From JALZDI01 sp036259355 (GTDB taxonomy: Bacteria; Actinomycetota; Actinomycetes; Propionibacteriales; Nocardioidaceae): a stretch of 23,021 nucleotides of DNA. The notes under the pieces are model-generated. The model was not told the origin of the DNA, searched no databases, and saw only the letters and a list, made by a program, of their open reading frames with translations. The translations under genes and the position numbers were made by a program. Shown here in pieces: positions 1 to 7,535 of the stretch. The stretch covers positions 1 through 23,021 of the forward strand of contig DATABY010000096.1 of NCBI GenBank assembly GCA_036259355.1, written 5' to 3'. The first letter of the stretch is position 1, and every line of letters begins with the position of its first letter.

Positions 1-62
1 GCGCCGCGAGACCGGCACACCACGCTGCTGCCGCGTGAGAGAGCGAGAGAAGGGCGCACCCG

Positions 63-734
63 GTGTCGACACTGTCGCAGATGTGGCCGTACCTGCAGCA
101 GGGCTTCCTCCTGACCGTGCAGCTGCTGGCCTACTCAGCCATCGGGGCGACGGTGGTCGGGACGACACTCGCCGGCATGCGGGTGTCGCCGGTGCTGCCG
201 TTCCGGGGCTTCGGCACCTCCTACGTGAACGTCTTCCGCAACACGCCCCTGCTCGTGATGTTCATCCTGGTGGTCGAAGGCCTGCCGTCGATCGGAGTCC
301 GCCCCACCCTGTCCTGGCTCGGGCTCGGGATCTTCGAGACGCTCGCGATCCTCACCCTCACGGTCTACACGTCGGCGTTCGTCTGCGAGGCACTGCGTTC
401 GGGGATCAACACCGTCGACGCCGGGCAGGCTGAGGCCTCGAGAGCGGTCGGGATGACCTTCGGGCAGACCCTGGGGGCTGTCGTCCTCCCCCAGGCCTTC
501 CGGGCGTCCATCCCCCCGCTCGCCAGTGTCTACATCGCACTGGCCAAGAACACCTCGGTCGCCGCCGTGTTCGGGGTCGTGGAGGCTACCACTCAGCTGA
601 GCCGCATGATCGAGGCGACGGTCGCGCCTCCGATCATCGTCTTCCTCGTCATCGCGCTCGGTTACATGCTGATCGTCTGGGTGATCTCCGGTGCAGCCGC
701 GCTGCTCGAACGCGGAACGGCGGCAGCCCGATGA
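63..734 (+). CDS. gluC: Amino-acid ABC transporter permease, GluC type
   Basis: Inner-membrane permease subunit of a polar amino-acid (probably glutamate) ABC importer; with GluD it would form the channel that works with a GluB binding protein and a GluA ATPase, both outside the window. The 223-aa product has several hydrophobic segments and the HisM-type landmarks FRNTPLLVM (about residues 58-66) and an EAA loop (about 121-145, core EASRAVGM) that contacts the ATPase. The GTG start is chosen because AAGGG lies 8 nt upstream and the family usually begins just before the first membrane segment. Its stop overlaps the next start by 4 nt (ATGA). Bases 3-38 could be the tail of a preceding gene (probably gluB), but too little is visible. 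The family is clear; glutamate specificity is inferred from locus type and gene pairing. Confidence 0.88.
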   Translation: MSTLSQMWPYLQQGFLLTVQLLAYSAIGATVVGTTLAGMRVSPVLPFRGFGTSYVNVFRNTPLLVMFILVVEGLPSIGVRPTLSWLGLGIFETLAILTLTVYTSAFVCEALRSGINTVDAGQAEASRAVGMTFGQTLGAVVLPQAFRASIPPLASVYIALAKNTSVAAVFGVVEATTQLSRMIEATVAPPIIVFLVIALGYMLIVWVISGAAALLERGTAAAR

Positions 735-1564
735 GCGCCTCGGTCCTGTACGACGTCCCGGGCCCCCGCGCACGGGCGCGCCACCGTCTGTACGGCGTGG
801 TCGGCTTCCTCGCCATCGCCGCCCTCCTGGGCTACATCGGCTGGCGGCTCTGGCAGGCCGAGCAGATCACCCCGGCGCAGTGGACGTTCCTCAGCGAGCC
901 CGACATCGTGTCCGCGCTCTTCGAGGGTCTGCTGGCGACGCTGGGAGCCGCAGCATCGGCGATTGTCCTCGCCGTCATGTTCGGCGCGGTGTTCGCCGCG
1001 GGGAAGCTGTCGAGCCACGCCGTGGTCCGGTGGCCGTGCATCGCCGTCATCGAGTTCTTCCGTGCCGTTCCGGTGCTGCTGCTGATCTTCTTCCTGTTCC
1101 TGGTGTTCGGGGACGTGCTCGGTCGGTACTGGTCCCTGGTGCTCGCCCTGATGCTCTACAACGGGTCGGTGCTGGCCGAGATCTTCCGAGCGGGCATCAA
1201 CGCGGTCCCGAGGGGACAGAGCGAAGCCGCGTACGCGATCGGACTGCGCAAAGGCCAGGTCCTGCGTCTGATCCAGGCCCCCCAGGCGGTGACCACCATG
1301 CTGCCGGCGATCATCAGCCAGTGCGTGATCGCGCTCAAGGACACCGCACTGGGCTACGCGATCGGTGCGCCCGAGATCACCCGCACCGCCAAGCAGATCT
1401 TCACCTCGCCGGTCTACAACAACCCGATCGCTGTCGGTCTCATGCTGATGGCCGTCTTCGTCCTCATCAACTACTCGCTCTCCCGGCTGGCCCGCTGGCT
1501 CGAGGGGCGTATGCGCCGCCAGGGCAAGGAGGCCGTGCACCCGGCCACGCAACCGCCGACCTGA
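731..1564 (+). CDS. gluD: Amino-acid ABC transporter permease, GluD type
   Basis: Second membrane permease of the glutamate-type ABC importer, 277 aa. The N-terminal cytoplasmic stretch and first membrane helix (about residues 20-40) are followed by the HisM-type core, with EFFRAVPVLLLIFF (about 108-121) and the EAA loop (about 162-186, core EAAYAIGLRKG). The long N-terminus and the cytoplasmic, charged C-terminus are typical of GluD as opposed to GluC. It starts inside the gluC stop codon (ATGA), so the pair is translationally coupled and probably forms a heterodimer. It ends 37 nt from the convergent rny stop. Substrate is inferred; other polar amino acids are possible. Confidence 0.88.
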   Translation: MSASVLYDVPGPRARARHRLYGVVGFLAIAALLGYIGWRLWQAEQITPAQWTFLSEPDIVSALFEGLLATLGAAASAIVLAVMFGAVFAAGKLSSHAVVRWPCIAVIEFFRAVPVLLLIFFLFLVFGDVLGRYWSLVLALMLYNGSVLAEIFRAGINAVPRGQSEAAYAIGLRKGQVLRLIQAPQAVTTMLPAIISQCVIALKDTALGYAIGAPEITRTAKQIFTSPVYNNPIAVGLMLMAVFVLINYSLSRLARWLEGRMRRQGKEAVHPATQPPT

Positions 1565-1605
1565 CGCGCCCACGCGCCGCGTCGCTCCGTCGCCCCGTGG
1601 GTCAG
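1561..1605. terminator. Possible bidirectional terminator between gluD and rny
   Basis: The convergent genes gluD and rny are separated by 37 nt. CCCACG (1569-1574) pairs with CGTGGG (1596-1601), and CTGA (1561-1564) pairs with TCAG (1602-1605) across a 4-nt bulge. There is no U tract. Part of the outer pairing follows simply from two convergent TGA stops, so support is weak. Confidence 0.25.
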
Positions 1606-2966
1606 CGGGCGACCTCGGTGGAACGGGACTCGCGGACGACCGTCACCTTGATCTGGCCGGGGTAGGTGAGCTCCTCCTCGATCTGCTTGGCGATGTCGCG
1701 GGCCAGCACCTGCGCCTGGATGTCGTCGACCACGTCGGGGCAGACCATGACCCGGATGTCGCGGCCGGCCTGCATCGCGTAGACCTTGTCCACGCCGTCC
1801 TTCTCGCGCGCGATCTCCTCCAGCCGCTGCACCCGCTTGACGTACGCCTCCAGCGACTCGCGCCGAGCGCCTGGCCGACCACCGCTGATCGCGTCGGCGG
1901 CCTGGGTGATCACCGCCTCGACCGTGCGCGGCTCCACCTCGTTGTGGTGCGCCTCGATCGCGTGCACGACGTCGTCGCACTCCCCCAGCCGGCGGGCCAG
2001 GTCGGCGCCGACGATCGCGTGCGACCCCTCGGCCTCGTGAGTCAGTGCCTTGCCGACGTCGTGCAGGAGCGCGGCCCGCCGGCACACCGTGCGGTCCAGG
2101 CCCAGCTCGTCGGCGAGCATGCCGGCGATGTGCGCGGACTCGACCAGGTGCTTCAGGACGTTCTGCCCGTACGACGTCCGGTACCGCAGCTGGCCGAGCG
2201 TCAGCACCAGGTCGGGGTGCATGTCGGTGATGCCGAACTCGACGACGGCGTCCTCCCCGGCCCGGCGGCAGCTGTCCTCCACCTCGGCGGCGGCGCGTTC
2301 GTGCGCCTCCTCGATCCGGCTGGGATGGATCCGCCCGTCGGCGACGAGCGCCTCGAGCGTGAGCCGGCCGACCTCGCGGCGTACCGGGTCGAAGCAGGAC
2401 AGCAGCACGGCCTCGGGCGTGTCGTCGATGATCAGGTTGACGCCGGTGGTGTGCTCGAAGGCACGGATGTTGCGGCCCTCGCGGCCGATGATGCGGCCCT
2501 TCATGTCGTCGCCGGGCAGATGCATCAGCGACACCACGGACTCGGTGGTCTGCTCCGAGGCCAGCCGCTGGATGACCGTCGCCAGGATCCGCCGGGCCTG
2601 GGCGTCGCCGTCCTCGTGCGCGCTGCGCTCGATCTCGCGGACCGACAGCATGGCCTGGCGCTTGGCGTCGTTCTCGATGTCGGCGATGAGCTCGGCACGC
2701 GCCTGCTCCGCGGTCAGGCCGGCGAGCCGCTCCAGCGTCGCACGCCGCTCCTCCTCGACGCTGCTCAGTGCGGCCGCCTGCTGCTCGACCTCACGGGCCT
2801 GGGCGTCGAGGCGCGCCTCGCGGTCGGTGATGCGGCACTCGCGCTGCTCGATGTCCGCGCGCATGTCGGCACCGCGCCGGGCCAGCGTCATGACGACGAG
2901 CAGGAGACCCACGACCGCCAGGACCAGCGCACCGGCTCCGACCAGGAGGACTGCGGAGACATCCAT
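1602..2966 (-). CDS. rny: Ribonuclease Y
   Basis: Membrane-anchored endoribonuclease that begins mRNA decay in many Gram-positive bacteria. The 454-aa product has the family's domain order: an N-terminal membrane helix (about residues 5-28), a charged helical/coiled-coil stretch (about 30-120), a KH RNA-binding domain with GRIIGREGRNIR (157-168), and an HD metal-dependent phosphohydrolase domain with the HD pair at 302-303 (LLHDVGKAL). It is shorter than the roughly 520-aa Bacillus enzyme, apparently through a shorter coiled coil. The ATG at 2966 is chosen because an AAAGGGA ribosome-binding site precedes it and the membrane helix follows at once. It converges on gluD. A candidate promoter lies about 210-240 nt upstream, at the end of the siderophore operon. 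The annotation is secure from the KH and HD motifs. Confidence 0.95.
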   Translation of the reverse strand: MDVSAVLLVGAGALVLAVVGLLLVVMTLARRGADMRADIEQRECRITDREARLDAQAREVEQQAAALSSVEEERRATLERLAGLTAEQARAELIADIENDAKRQAMLSVREIERSAHEDGDAQARRILATVIQRLASEQTTESVVSLMHLPGDDMKGRIIGREGRNIRAFEHTTGVNLIIDDTPEAVLLSCFDPVRREVGRLTLEALVADGRIHPSRIEEAHERAAAEVEDSCRRAGEDAVVEFGITDMHPDLVLTLGQLRYRTSYGQNVLKHLVESAHIAGMLADELGLDRTVCRRAALLHDVGKALTHEAEGSHAIVGADLARRLGECDDVVHAIEAHHNEVEPRTVEAVITQAADAISGGRPGARRESLEAYVKRVQRLEEIAREKDGVDKVYAMQAGRDIRVMVCPDVVDDIQAQVLARDIAKQIEEELTYPGQIKVTVVRESRSTEVAR

Positions 2967-3177
2967 GGCGGTTCCCTTTCGTCCCGCCGGGCGCCTCACG
3001 GCGCGCGGCTCGTCCGAGTACCAGGGACGCGCCCACCACGGCGGCTGGCCGGCAAGGCACCGCAGCGCGAATCGGTGTTCAGATGTCTCTGCCGTCGGTT
3101 CTTCAGGTGACGGCCGTTCGGGTTCTGGCGTAGGTGGTGCAGGCGGGCCGCATCCGCGGGTGTTCCCTTGTGCTTGG

Positions 3178-3205
3178 AGTGTAACCCCGCGCACATCCCG
3201 GTCAA
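3178..3205 (-). promoter_or_regulatory. Candidate rny promoter
   Basis: On the minus strand TTGACC (3205-3200) is followed by a 16-nt spacer and TACACT (3183-3178), close to the housekeeping -35/-10 consensus. The -35 overlaps the TGA stop of the upstream siderophore synthetase gene. Transcription would begin near 3171, giving rny a leader of about 205 nt. In the 235-nt gap (2967-3201) I see no credible small gene and no strong terminator hairpin, so read-through from the siderophore operon is possible. Confidence 0.45.
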
Positions 3206-5034
3206 GGACACTCGGCACCGGTGCCGGCACGGTGCAGCGGGTTCGGCACCCGCTGATGCACGGCCGCGTGCGGGCGCTCGGCACGGTCGCGGTAGCCGTC
3301 GTGCAGCAGCCGGTTGCGGTTGAGGCACAGCCGCTCGAGATCAGGAGCGAGCAGGTCGAACGTCGCGAACCGCTCGTGCAGCTGGGGGAAGCGCTCCTGG
3401 TAGGCGTCGACCTCCCGGCGGACCAAGCCCCAGAAGTGCGCCTCCGGCACCCCGAGGTGCTGTTGCACGAGATCGGCGAGGTAGCGGAAGTGACCGACGA
3501 ACAGGCCGCTCTGGATGAACTGGCACAGGGACTCCGGCTGCTCGCGCAGCAGCACGTCGGACACCTCGACCGGCATGGCGTCCAGCTCCGGCAGCGGGAC
3601 GGCGGAGACGTTGACGTCGTCCACGAAGTCCTTCACCGCCAGCCGGGCCGGGACGTCGTGGCCGTCGAACACGACGATCGCGTTCTCGCCGTGGGGGGAG
3701 AACACGACGCCGTACTGGTACAGGAAGTGCAGCAGCGGCGGGAGCACGGCGCCGAACAGCCGCCGCAGCCACTCGGCCGGCGCCAGTCCGGAGCGGTGCA
3801 CGAGCTCGGCGACCAGTGCCCGCCCGTCGCGGTCGACGTGCAGCAGCGAGGCGAGCGTGCGGGGGCGTTCGGCCGGGTCGACCTTGGCGGTGACCGGCTC
3901 GCGCCAGATCGCGCCGAGCATCTCCCGGTACTGGTAGGGCACGCCGGGCAGCGACTCCAGCACCGGGTGCCGCACGGTGACCGAGGCGACCTCGCCGAGC
4001 AGCACCACCCGGGTCTCGTCGCGAAGGAACGGGTCCTTGTCGCGCAGCCCGAGCATCCAGGCGGTGACCGCGGGTGCGGCCAGCGTGCGCTCGGTCGGCA
4101 GACCCCGCCAGACGAGCGTGTTCAGGATCGACAGCGGCAGCTTGACGTGGTGCCGCTCGGGCGCGTCCACGTTGGTGAAGGTGCGGATCGACTGCTGGGG
4201 CAGGTAGCGGTCCGGCCCCTCGCCCAGCGGCACGATGCGCCGGGCGGCCACGTCGGCGGCGAACGTGGGTACGACGACCTCGTCCCACTGCCAGGGGTGC
4301 ACCGGCATCAGCAGGTACGACGCGGGGTCGAGCCCGCGGCCGCGCAGGACGTCGGCGAACCGGGTGCGCGTCTCGGCGTCCAGCTCAGCGGCGTACAGGC
4401 AGTCCGCGTCCAGGCCGGGCACGCCGCGGTAGTCGGCCAGGTGTCGGTGCACGGCCATCCACGGCAGCCGCAGCGGCCGCCGTGCCTCGGGGGCGTACCC
4501 GGCGGCGTCGGAGGCGGAGAAGCCGCGGCGGCCCTTGTTCGGCACGATCCAGGGGTGGCCGCTCTGGTGCCCTTCGAGCTCGGCGTACCCGAGGTCGGCG
4601 ACCTGGGCGGCGGTCGGGCCGGCCTCGGCCGCAGCCAGCAGCCGGGCATCGGCGGCGAGGGTGGCCGACAGCTCCGGGACCAGATGGCCGAGGGTGTCGC
4701 CGGACAGGCCGAGCCGCTCGTGCGCGTCGACGAAGAAGTCCACCGCCGCGTTGTCGGCCGGGGGGTGCTCGCCGCCGTCGGGAGCGATCCGGCGCACCGA
4801 GCCGGGGTCGACATGCCAGCAGTCGAAGCTGCCGCGGCGGGCGCGGAACCGGTAGCCGGTCCGCTCGCCGGACTGCGTGGTCGCGACCGTGACGGTGTAG
4901 GCGTCGCCGGCGGCCGCCCCGTCGGGGTGGGGGTCCAGCAGCCGCTCGTAGGCGAGCTCGGCGAGGGTCTTGGCGAGCAGGCGCACGTTGGCGGTGCGCC
5001 AGTGCTCCGACGTCAGCTCCTCGGGACAGATCAT
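3202..5034 (-). CDS. NIS siderophore synthetase, IucC/DesD type
   Basis: ATP-dependent NRPS-independent siderophore synthetase of the IucA/IucC family, 610 aa, the usual length. It adenylates a carboxylate and condenses it with a hydroxamate-bearing amine, releasing AMP. Visible landmarks are GHPWIVPNKGRRGF (159-172), HPWQW (246-250), QQSIRT (280-285), KLPLSILNT (298-306), SPHGENA (about 446-452) and KDFVDDVN (468-475), followed by the C-terminal FhuF-like region. The NKGR form of the first motif and the HVKLPLSILNTLVWRG stretch place it with IucC/RhbF/DesD/AlcC (type C or C') rather than IucA. In a citrate siderophore it would attach the second arm. Its ATG overlaps the acyltransferase stop by 4 nt (ATGA). 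It is the last gene of the operon. Choosing between IucC-like and DesD-like activity would need a phylogeny. Confidence 0.93.
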   Translation of the reverse strand: MICPEELTSEHWRTANVRLLAKTLAELAYERLLDPHPDGAAAGDAYTVTVATTQSGERTGYRFRARRGSFDCWHVDPGSVRRIAPDGGEHPPADNAAVDFFVDAHERLGLSGDTLGHLVPELSATLAADARLLAAAEAGPTAAQVADLGYAELEGHQSGHPWIVPNKGRRGFSASDAAGYAPEARRPLRLPWMAVHRHLADYRGVPGLDADCLYAAELDAETRTRFADVLRGRGLDPASYLLMPVHPWQWDEVVVPTFAADVAARRIVPLGEGPDRYLPQQSIRTFTNVDAPERHHVKLPLSILNTLVWRGLPTERTLAAPAVTAWMLGLRDKDPFLRDETRVVLLGEVASVTVRHPVLESLPGVPYQYREMLGAIWREPVTAKVDPAERPRTLASLLHVDRDGRALVAELVHRSGLAPAEWLRRLFGAVLPPLLHFLYQYGVVFSPHGENAIVVFDGHDVPARLAVKDFVDDVNVSAVPLPELDAMPVEVSDVLLREQPESLCQFIQSGLFVGHFRYLADLVQQHLGVPEAHFWGLVRREVDAYQERFPQLHERFATFDLLAPDLERLCLNRNRLLHDGYRDRAERPHAAVHQRVPNPLHRAGTGAECP

Positions 5035-5675
5035 GCGTGCGCTCCTCGCTGTGGTCCTCGGTCTGGCCGGTCCTTCGCCCTCGCGGTCGCCGCGGTGTCG
5101 TGCGTGGTGTCGGGGTCGCGGACCATCAGTGCGGCGGTCTTCTCGGGTAGGCGGAGGTCGGATGTGCGGCGGAAGCCGGCCCGCTCGAACGCGCGCACCG
5201 AGGCGGTGTTGCGCACGTCGGGCTCGGCGACCACCCGCTCGGTGCGGCGGTGCGCGAGCTGCCGGTCCGACACGGCGCGGATCAGCGGCGCGGCCAGGCC
5301 GACCCCCCGGAAGCGGGCGGGGCCGATCAGGAGGTGCAGACCCGCGTCGCCGGGCCGCGCGGCGTAGTGGTCGGCCAGCGGGTCGTCCCAGGCCCAGTAC
5401 AGCTCCCAGTAGCTCACCGGTGTGCCGTCGAGCAGGCCGAGATAGGGACGGGAGTGGGTGCCGTCGAACAGCGTGTCGAGGTGGCCGAGGAGCCGGGACC
5501 GCGGCCCGTCGAGCTCCCAGAACCGCGCCACCGCCGGGTCGTCCATCCACGCGTGCAGCAGCGCGAGATCGGAGTCGCGGTCCAGCGGCCGCAACGCGAA
5601 GACGCCCCGCGGCGTCGTCGCCGGCGGCTCCGCCGCTGTCGGCGGGACGTGGTCGTCGTGGGTGGGCGGGCTCAT
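5031..5675 (-). CDS. Hydroxylamine N-acyltransferase, IucB/DesC-like (GNAT)
   Basis: GNAT-fold N-acyltransferase of 214 aa, predicted to transfer an acetyl (or other short acyl) group from acyl-CoA to the N-hydroxy-diamine, giving the hydroxamate that binds iron. The CoA-binding loop is RFRGVGLA (about residues 121-128), and the C-terminal EPDVRNTASVRAFERAGF (151-168) and LPEKTAALM (176-184) are hallmarks of the IucB/RhbD/MbtK-type siderophore branch. The first ~25 residues are rich in Pro, Thr and Ala and probably disordered. It overlaps both neighbours by 4 nt (ATGA), so translation of synthetase 1, acyltransferase and synthetase 2 is coupled. Acetyl is the likely donor group because the gene order synthetase-acyltransferase-synthetase matches iucA-iucB-iucC; the acyl specificity is not visible in the sequence. 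Confidence 0.9.
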   Translation of the reverse strand: MSPPTHDDHVPPTAAEPPATTPRGVFALRPLDRDSDLALLHAWMDDPAVARFWELDGPRSRLLGHLDTLFDGTHSRPYLGLLDGTPVSYWELYWAWDDPLADHYAARPGDAGLHLLIGPARFRGVGLAAPLIRAVSDRQLAHRRTERVVAEPDVRNTASVRAFERAGFRRTSDLRLPEKTAALMVRDPDTTHDTAATARAKDRPDRGPQRGAHA

Positions 5676-7432
5676 GCGACCACCGTGGCGATCGGGTTCG
5701 GCATCGGCCGGTACACCGACTGGGTGGCCACCGGACCGACCAGCTCGTCCATGCCGGCCAGCCGGGTGAGCAGGTTCGCCTTGCACGGCAGCGTGGGCTC
5801 CTCCAGCAGGGCGCGCACCACACCCGGCACGGGTGTGTGCTCGGTGCCGATCCGGTGCAGCAGCCGCCGTACGGCGCGCAGCAGCACCTCCTCGTCGGCG
5901 AGGCCCTGCGACCCCATCGCGCCGACCAGTCCGAGCACGTTGTTGATGCCGAGGTAGTAGCCGAGCCGCTCGTCGATCAGGTCCTCGTCGCAGAGCGCAT
6001 CGCTCTCGACGCCGACCTGGGGCGCCCATCGGCGGAGGTCCTCGGCTCGGGCGCGGTTGTAGTAGTAGCCCTGGTTGTCGCGGTAGCGGCCGCCGACCGG
6101 CCACCCGCTCTCGTCGAGGACGACGAGGGTGTTCTGCTGGTGCGCCTCCAGGCCGATGCCGTGAGCGGCGTACAGCCACAGCACCGGCGCGGGTACGGCG
6201 TCGAGGTAGCGGGTGAACCACTCCCCGCCGACGTCGGCGACCGTCCGGCCGGTCCGCTCCGCCAGGGCGTGCACGAGCCCGGCCAGCAGCGACCGCCCGT
6301 CGCGGTCCGGCCGCTGGGACACCAGCCCGGCCAGGCACTGCACCCGCACCCCGGCTCCGAACGGGTTGGCGCGCACCACCAGCTCCAGGCCGCTCTCGGC
6401 CTGGCCGGGTGCGTCGACCGTGACCCAGGCGGGGTCGGCGACGACACCGAACCCCGGGTGGGCGGCGTGGATCTCCCCCGCGAGCCCGGCGTCGAGCATG
6501 CGGGCCATCTCGACGCCGCGGCGCAGCTCCTTGCGCAGGTTCTCGCGCCGGGAGTTGGTGATCGGCAGCGCGAGGGAGAGCTTCAGCATGTACGCCGTGT
6601 CGGCGCGGTAGACCGTGCGCACCGAGGAGGTGGGCGACCAGCGCGGACCGGACTGTCCCAGCGGACGCAGCCGGCCGTCGGCCACCAGCGACCTGACGCC
6701 GGGACGCCGCAGCACGTCGGCGGCCTGCCACGGGTGTGCCGGCACCGGGACCATCCCGGCCGGCACATCGACGTCTCCGGCCAGGCCACGCAGCAGGTCC
6801 GCGGCGGCGCCTCCGGTCGCGGAGTCCGCGGCCACCACGTCGGGGTGGGCGGCGAACCAGAACAACGCGAACTCACCGCGCAGCTCTGGTGAGTACGCGT
6901 CGGCCTCGGCATCGGTCAGGCCGGCCCGGCTCTTCGGGGTCGGGTGCAGCGGATGGCCGAGCACCAGCGCCTGCTCGGCGTCGAGGAACGGCGAGCCGGC
7001 GGACCGGTCGGAGGGCTCGGCGCCACGCACCTCGAGGTGCCGGGTGATGCGGCGGGTGGAGTCGATGACCCGCTCGACCAGGTCGGCGGTGGCCTGTGGA
7101 GCGGTGGCGCCCCGCGCGGCCATCTCGAGGGTCAGCAGCGTGGCCACGGTGGTGGCGTCGGCCGGCGTACCGGCGCCCAGCCGGACCGGGCCGAACTCGT
7201 GCCAGCCACAGTGCGACCAGTACCGGACGGGAGCGACCAGCCGGGTTTCGCTGGCGGGGAGGTCGACGATCAGGTCATCGCCCTCGCGGCGGAGGTCGCC
7301 GCCCTCGCGGATCCAGCACCGAAGCAAGGTCGCGCTCGCGAACGCGTCTGCCATCGCGAGGGGCCCGGCGGCCGGGTCACGGCCGGAGGGTGAACACGTC
7401 GGGGCGGCTCGTTCGTCGACGGTGGCGGCCAT
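5672..7432 (-). CDS. NIS siderophore synthetase, IucA type
   Basis: Second IucA/IucC-family synthetase, 586 aa. Motifs include GHPLHPTPKSR (159-169), PAHPWQ (231-236), SSVRTV (269-274), KLSLALPITNSRR (284-296), HQQN (431-434) and RYRDNQG (449-455). The HPTPKSR form and the ITNSRR stretch differ from the NKGR/SILNT forms of the neighbouring synthetase and suggest the type-A (IucA/RhbC) branch, which condenses the first amine with a prochiral carboxylate of citrate. The ATG is supported by AAGGAGG 10 nt upstream. It follows the hydroxylase after a 103-nt gap that holds a strong hairpin, and overlaps the acyltransferase by 4 nt. Family assignment is firm; type A is inferred from motif form and from the presence of a distinct type-C partner. 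Confidence 0.92.
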   Translation of the reverse strand: MAATVDERAAPTCSPSGRDPAAGPLAMADAFASATLLRCWIREGGDLRREGDDLIVDLPASETRLVAPVRYWSHCGWHEFGPVRLGAGTPADATTVATLLTLEMAARGATAPQATADLVERVIDSTRRITRHLEVRGAEPSDRSAGSPFLDAEQALVLGHPLHPTPKSRAGLTDAEADAYSPELRGEFALFWFAAHPDVVAADSATGGAAADLLRGLAGDVDVPAGMVPVPAHPWQAADVLRRPGVRSLVADGRLRPLGQSGPRWSPTSSVRTVYRADTAYMLKLSLALPITNSRRENLRKELRRGVEMARMLDAGLAGEIHAAHPGFGVVADPAWVTVDAPGQAESGLELVVRANPFGAGVRVQCLAGLVSQRPDRDGRSLLAGLVHALAERTGRTVADVGGEWFTRYLDAVPAPVLWLYAAHGIGLEAHQQNTLVVLDESGWPVGGRYRDNQGYYYNRARAEDLRRWAPQVGVESDALCDEDLIDERLGYYLGINNVLGLVGAMGSQGLADEEVLLRAVRRLLHRIGTEHTPVPGVVRALLEEPTLPCKANLLTRLAGMDELVGPVATQSVYRPMPNPIATVVA

Positions 7433-7481
7433 GGGCGGGATGCCTCCTTGGTGGTCGGGATCGGGGCTCGGGCACGAACGG

Positions 7482-7531
7482 TGCAGGGGTCCCCCGCAGC
7501 GCTAGGTTCGTAGCAGGGGACCCCTGCAGCG
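7482..7531. repeat. Tandem palindromes forming a long hairpin between siderophore genes
   Basis: The hydroxylase and the IucA-type synthetase are separated by 103 nt (7433-7535). Within this gap two copies of a 19-nt unit, GCAGGGGTCCCCCGCAGCG (7483-7501) and GCAGGGGACCCCTGCAGCG (7513-7531), differ at two positions and start 30 bp apart. Each unit is itself near-palindromic; 7513-7527 is a perfect palindrome around one A. In addition, TGCAGGGGTCCCC (7482-7494) is the exact reverse complement of 7516-7528, and inner GCTA (7501-7504) can pair with TAGC (7511-7514). RNA of either strand could fold into one long hairpin or two short ones. There is no U tract. Confidence 0.8.
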
Positions 7532-7535
7532 AAGC

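Noticed and set aside
3..38. Possible C-terminal tail of gluB ending in TGA at 36-38
   Set aside because: Only 11 residues are visible (mostly Ala and His), with nothing diagnostic; other frames stay open, so the end of the preceding gene cannot be fixed.
2050..5367. Very long open frame (about 1105 codons) on the + strand opposite rny and synthetase 2
   Set aside because: Its translation is Ser/Arg/Pro-rich with no family resemblance, it runs across the rny promoter and operon end, and it lies antisense to well-recognised genes. It is a high-GC shadow frame.
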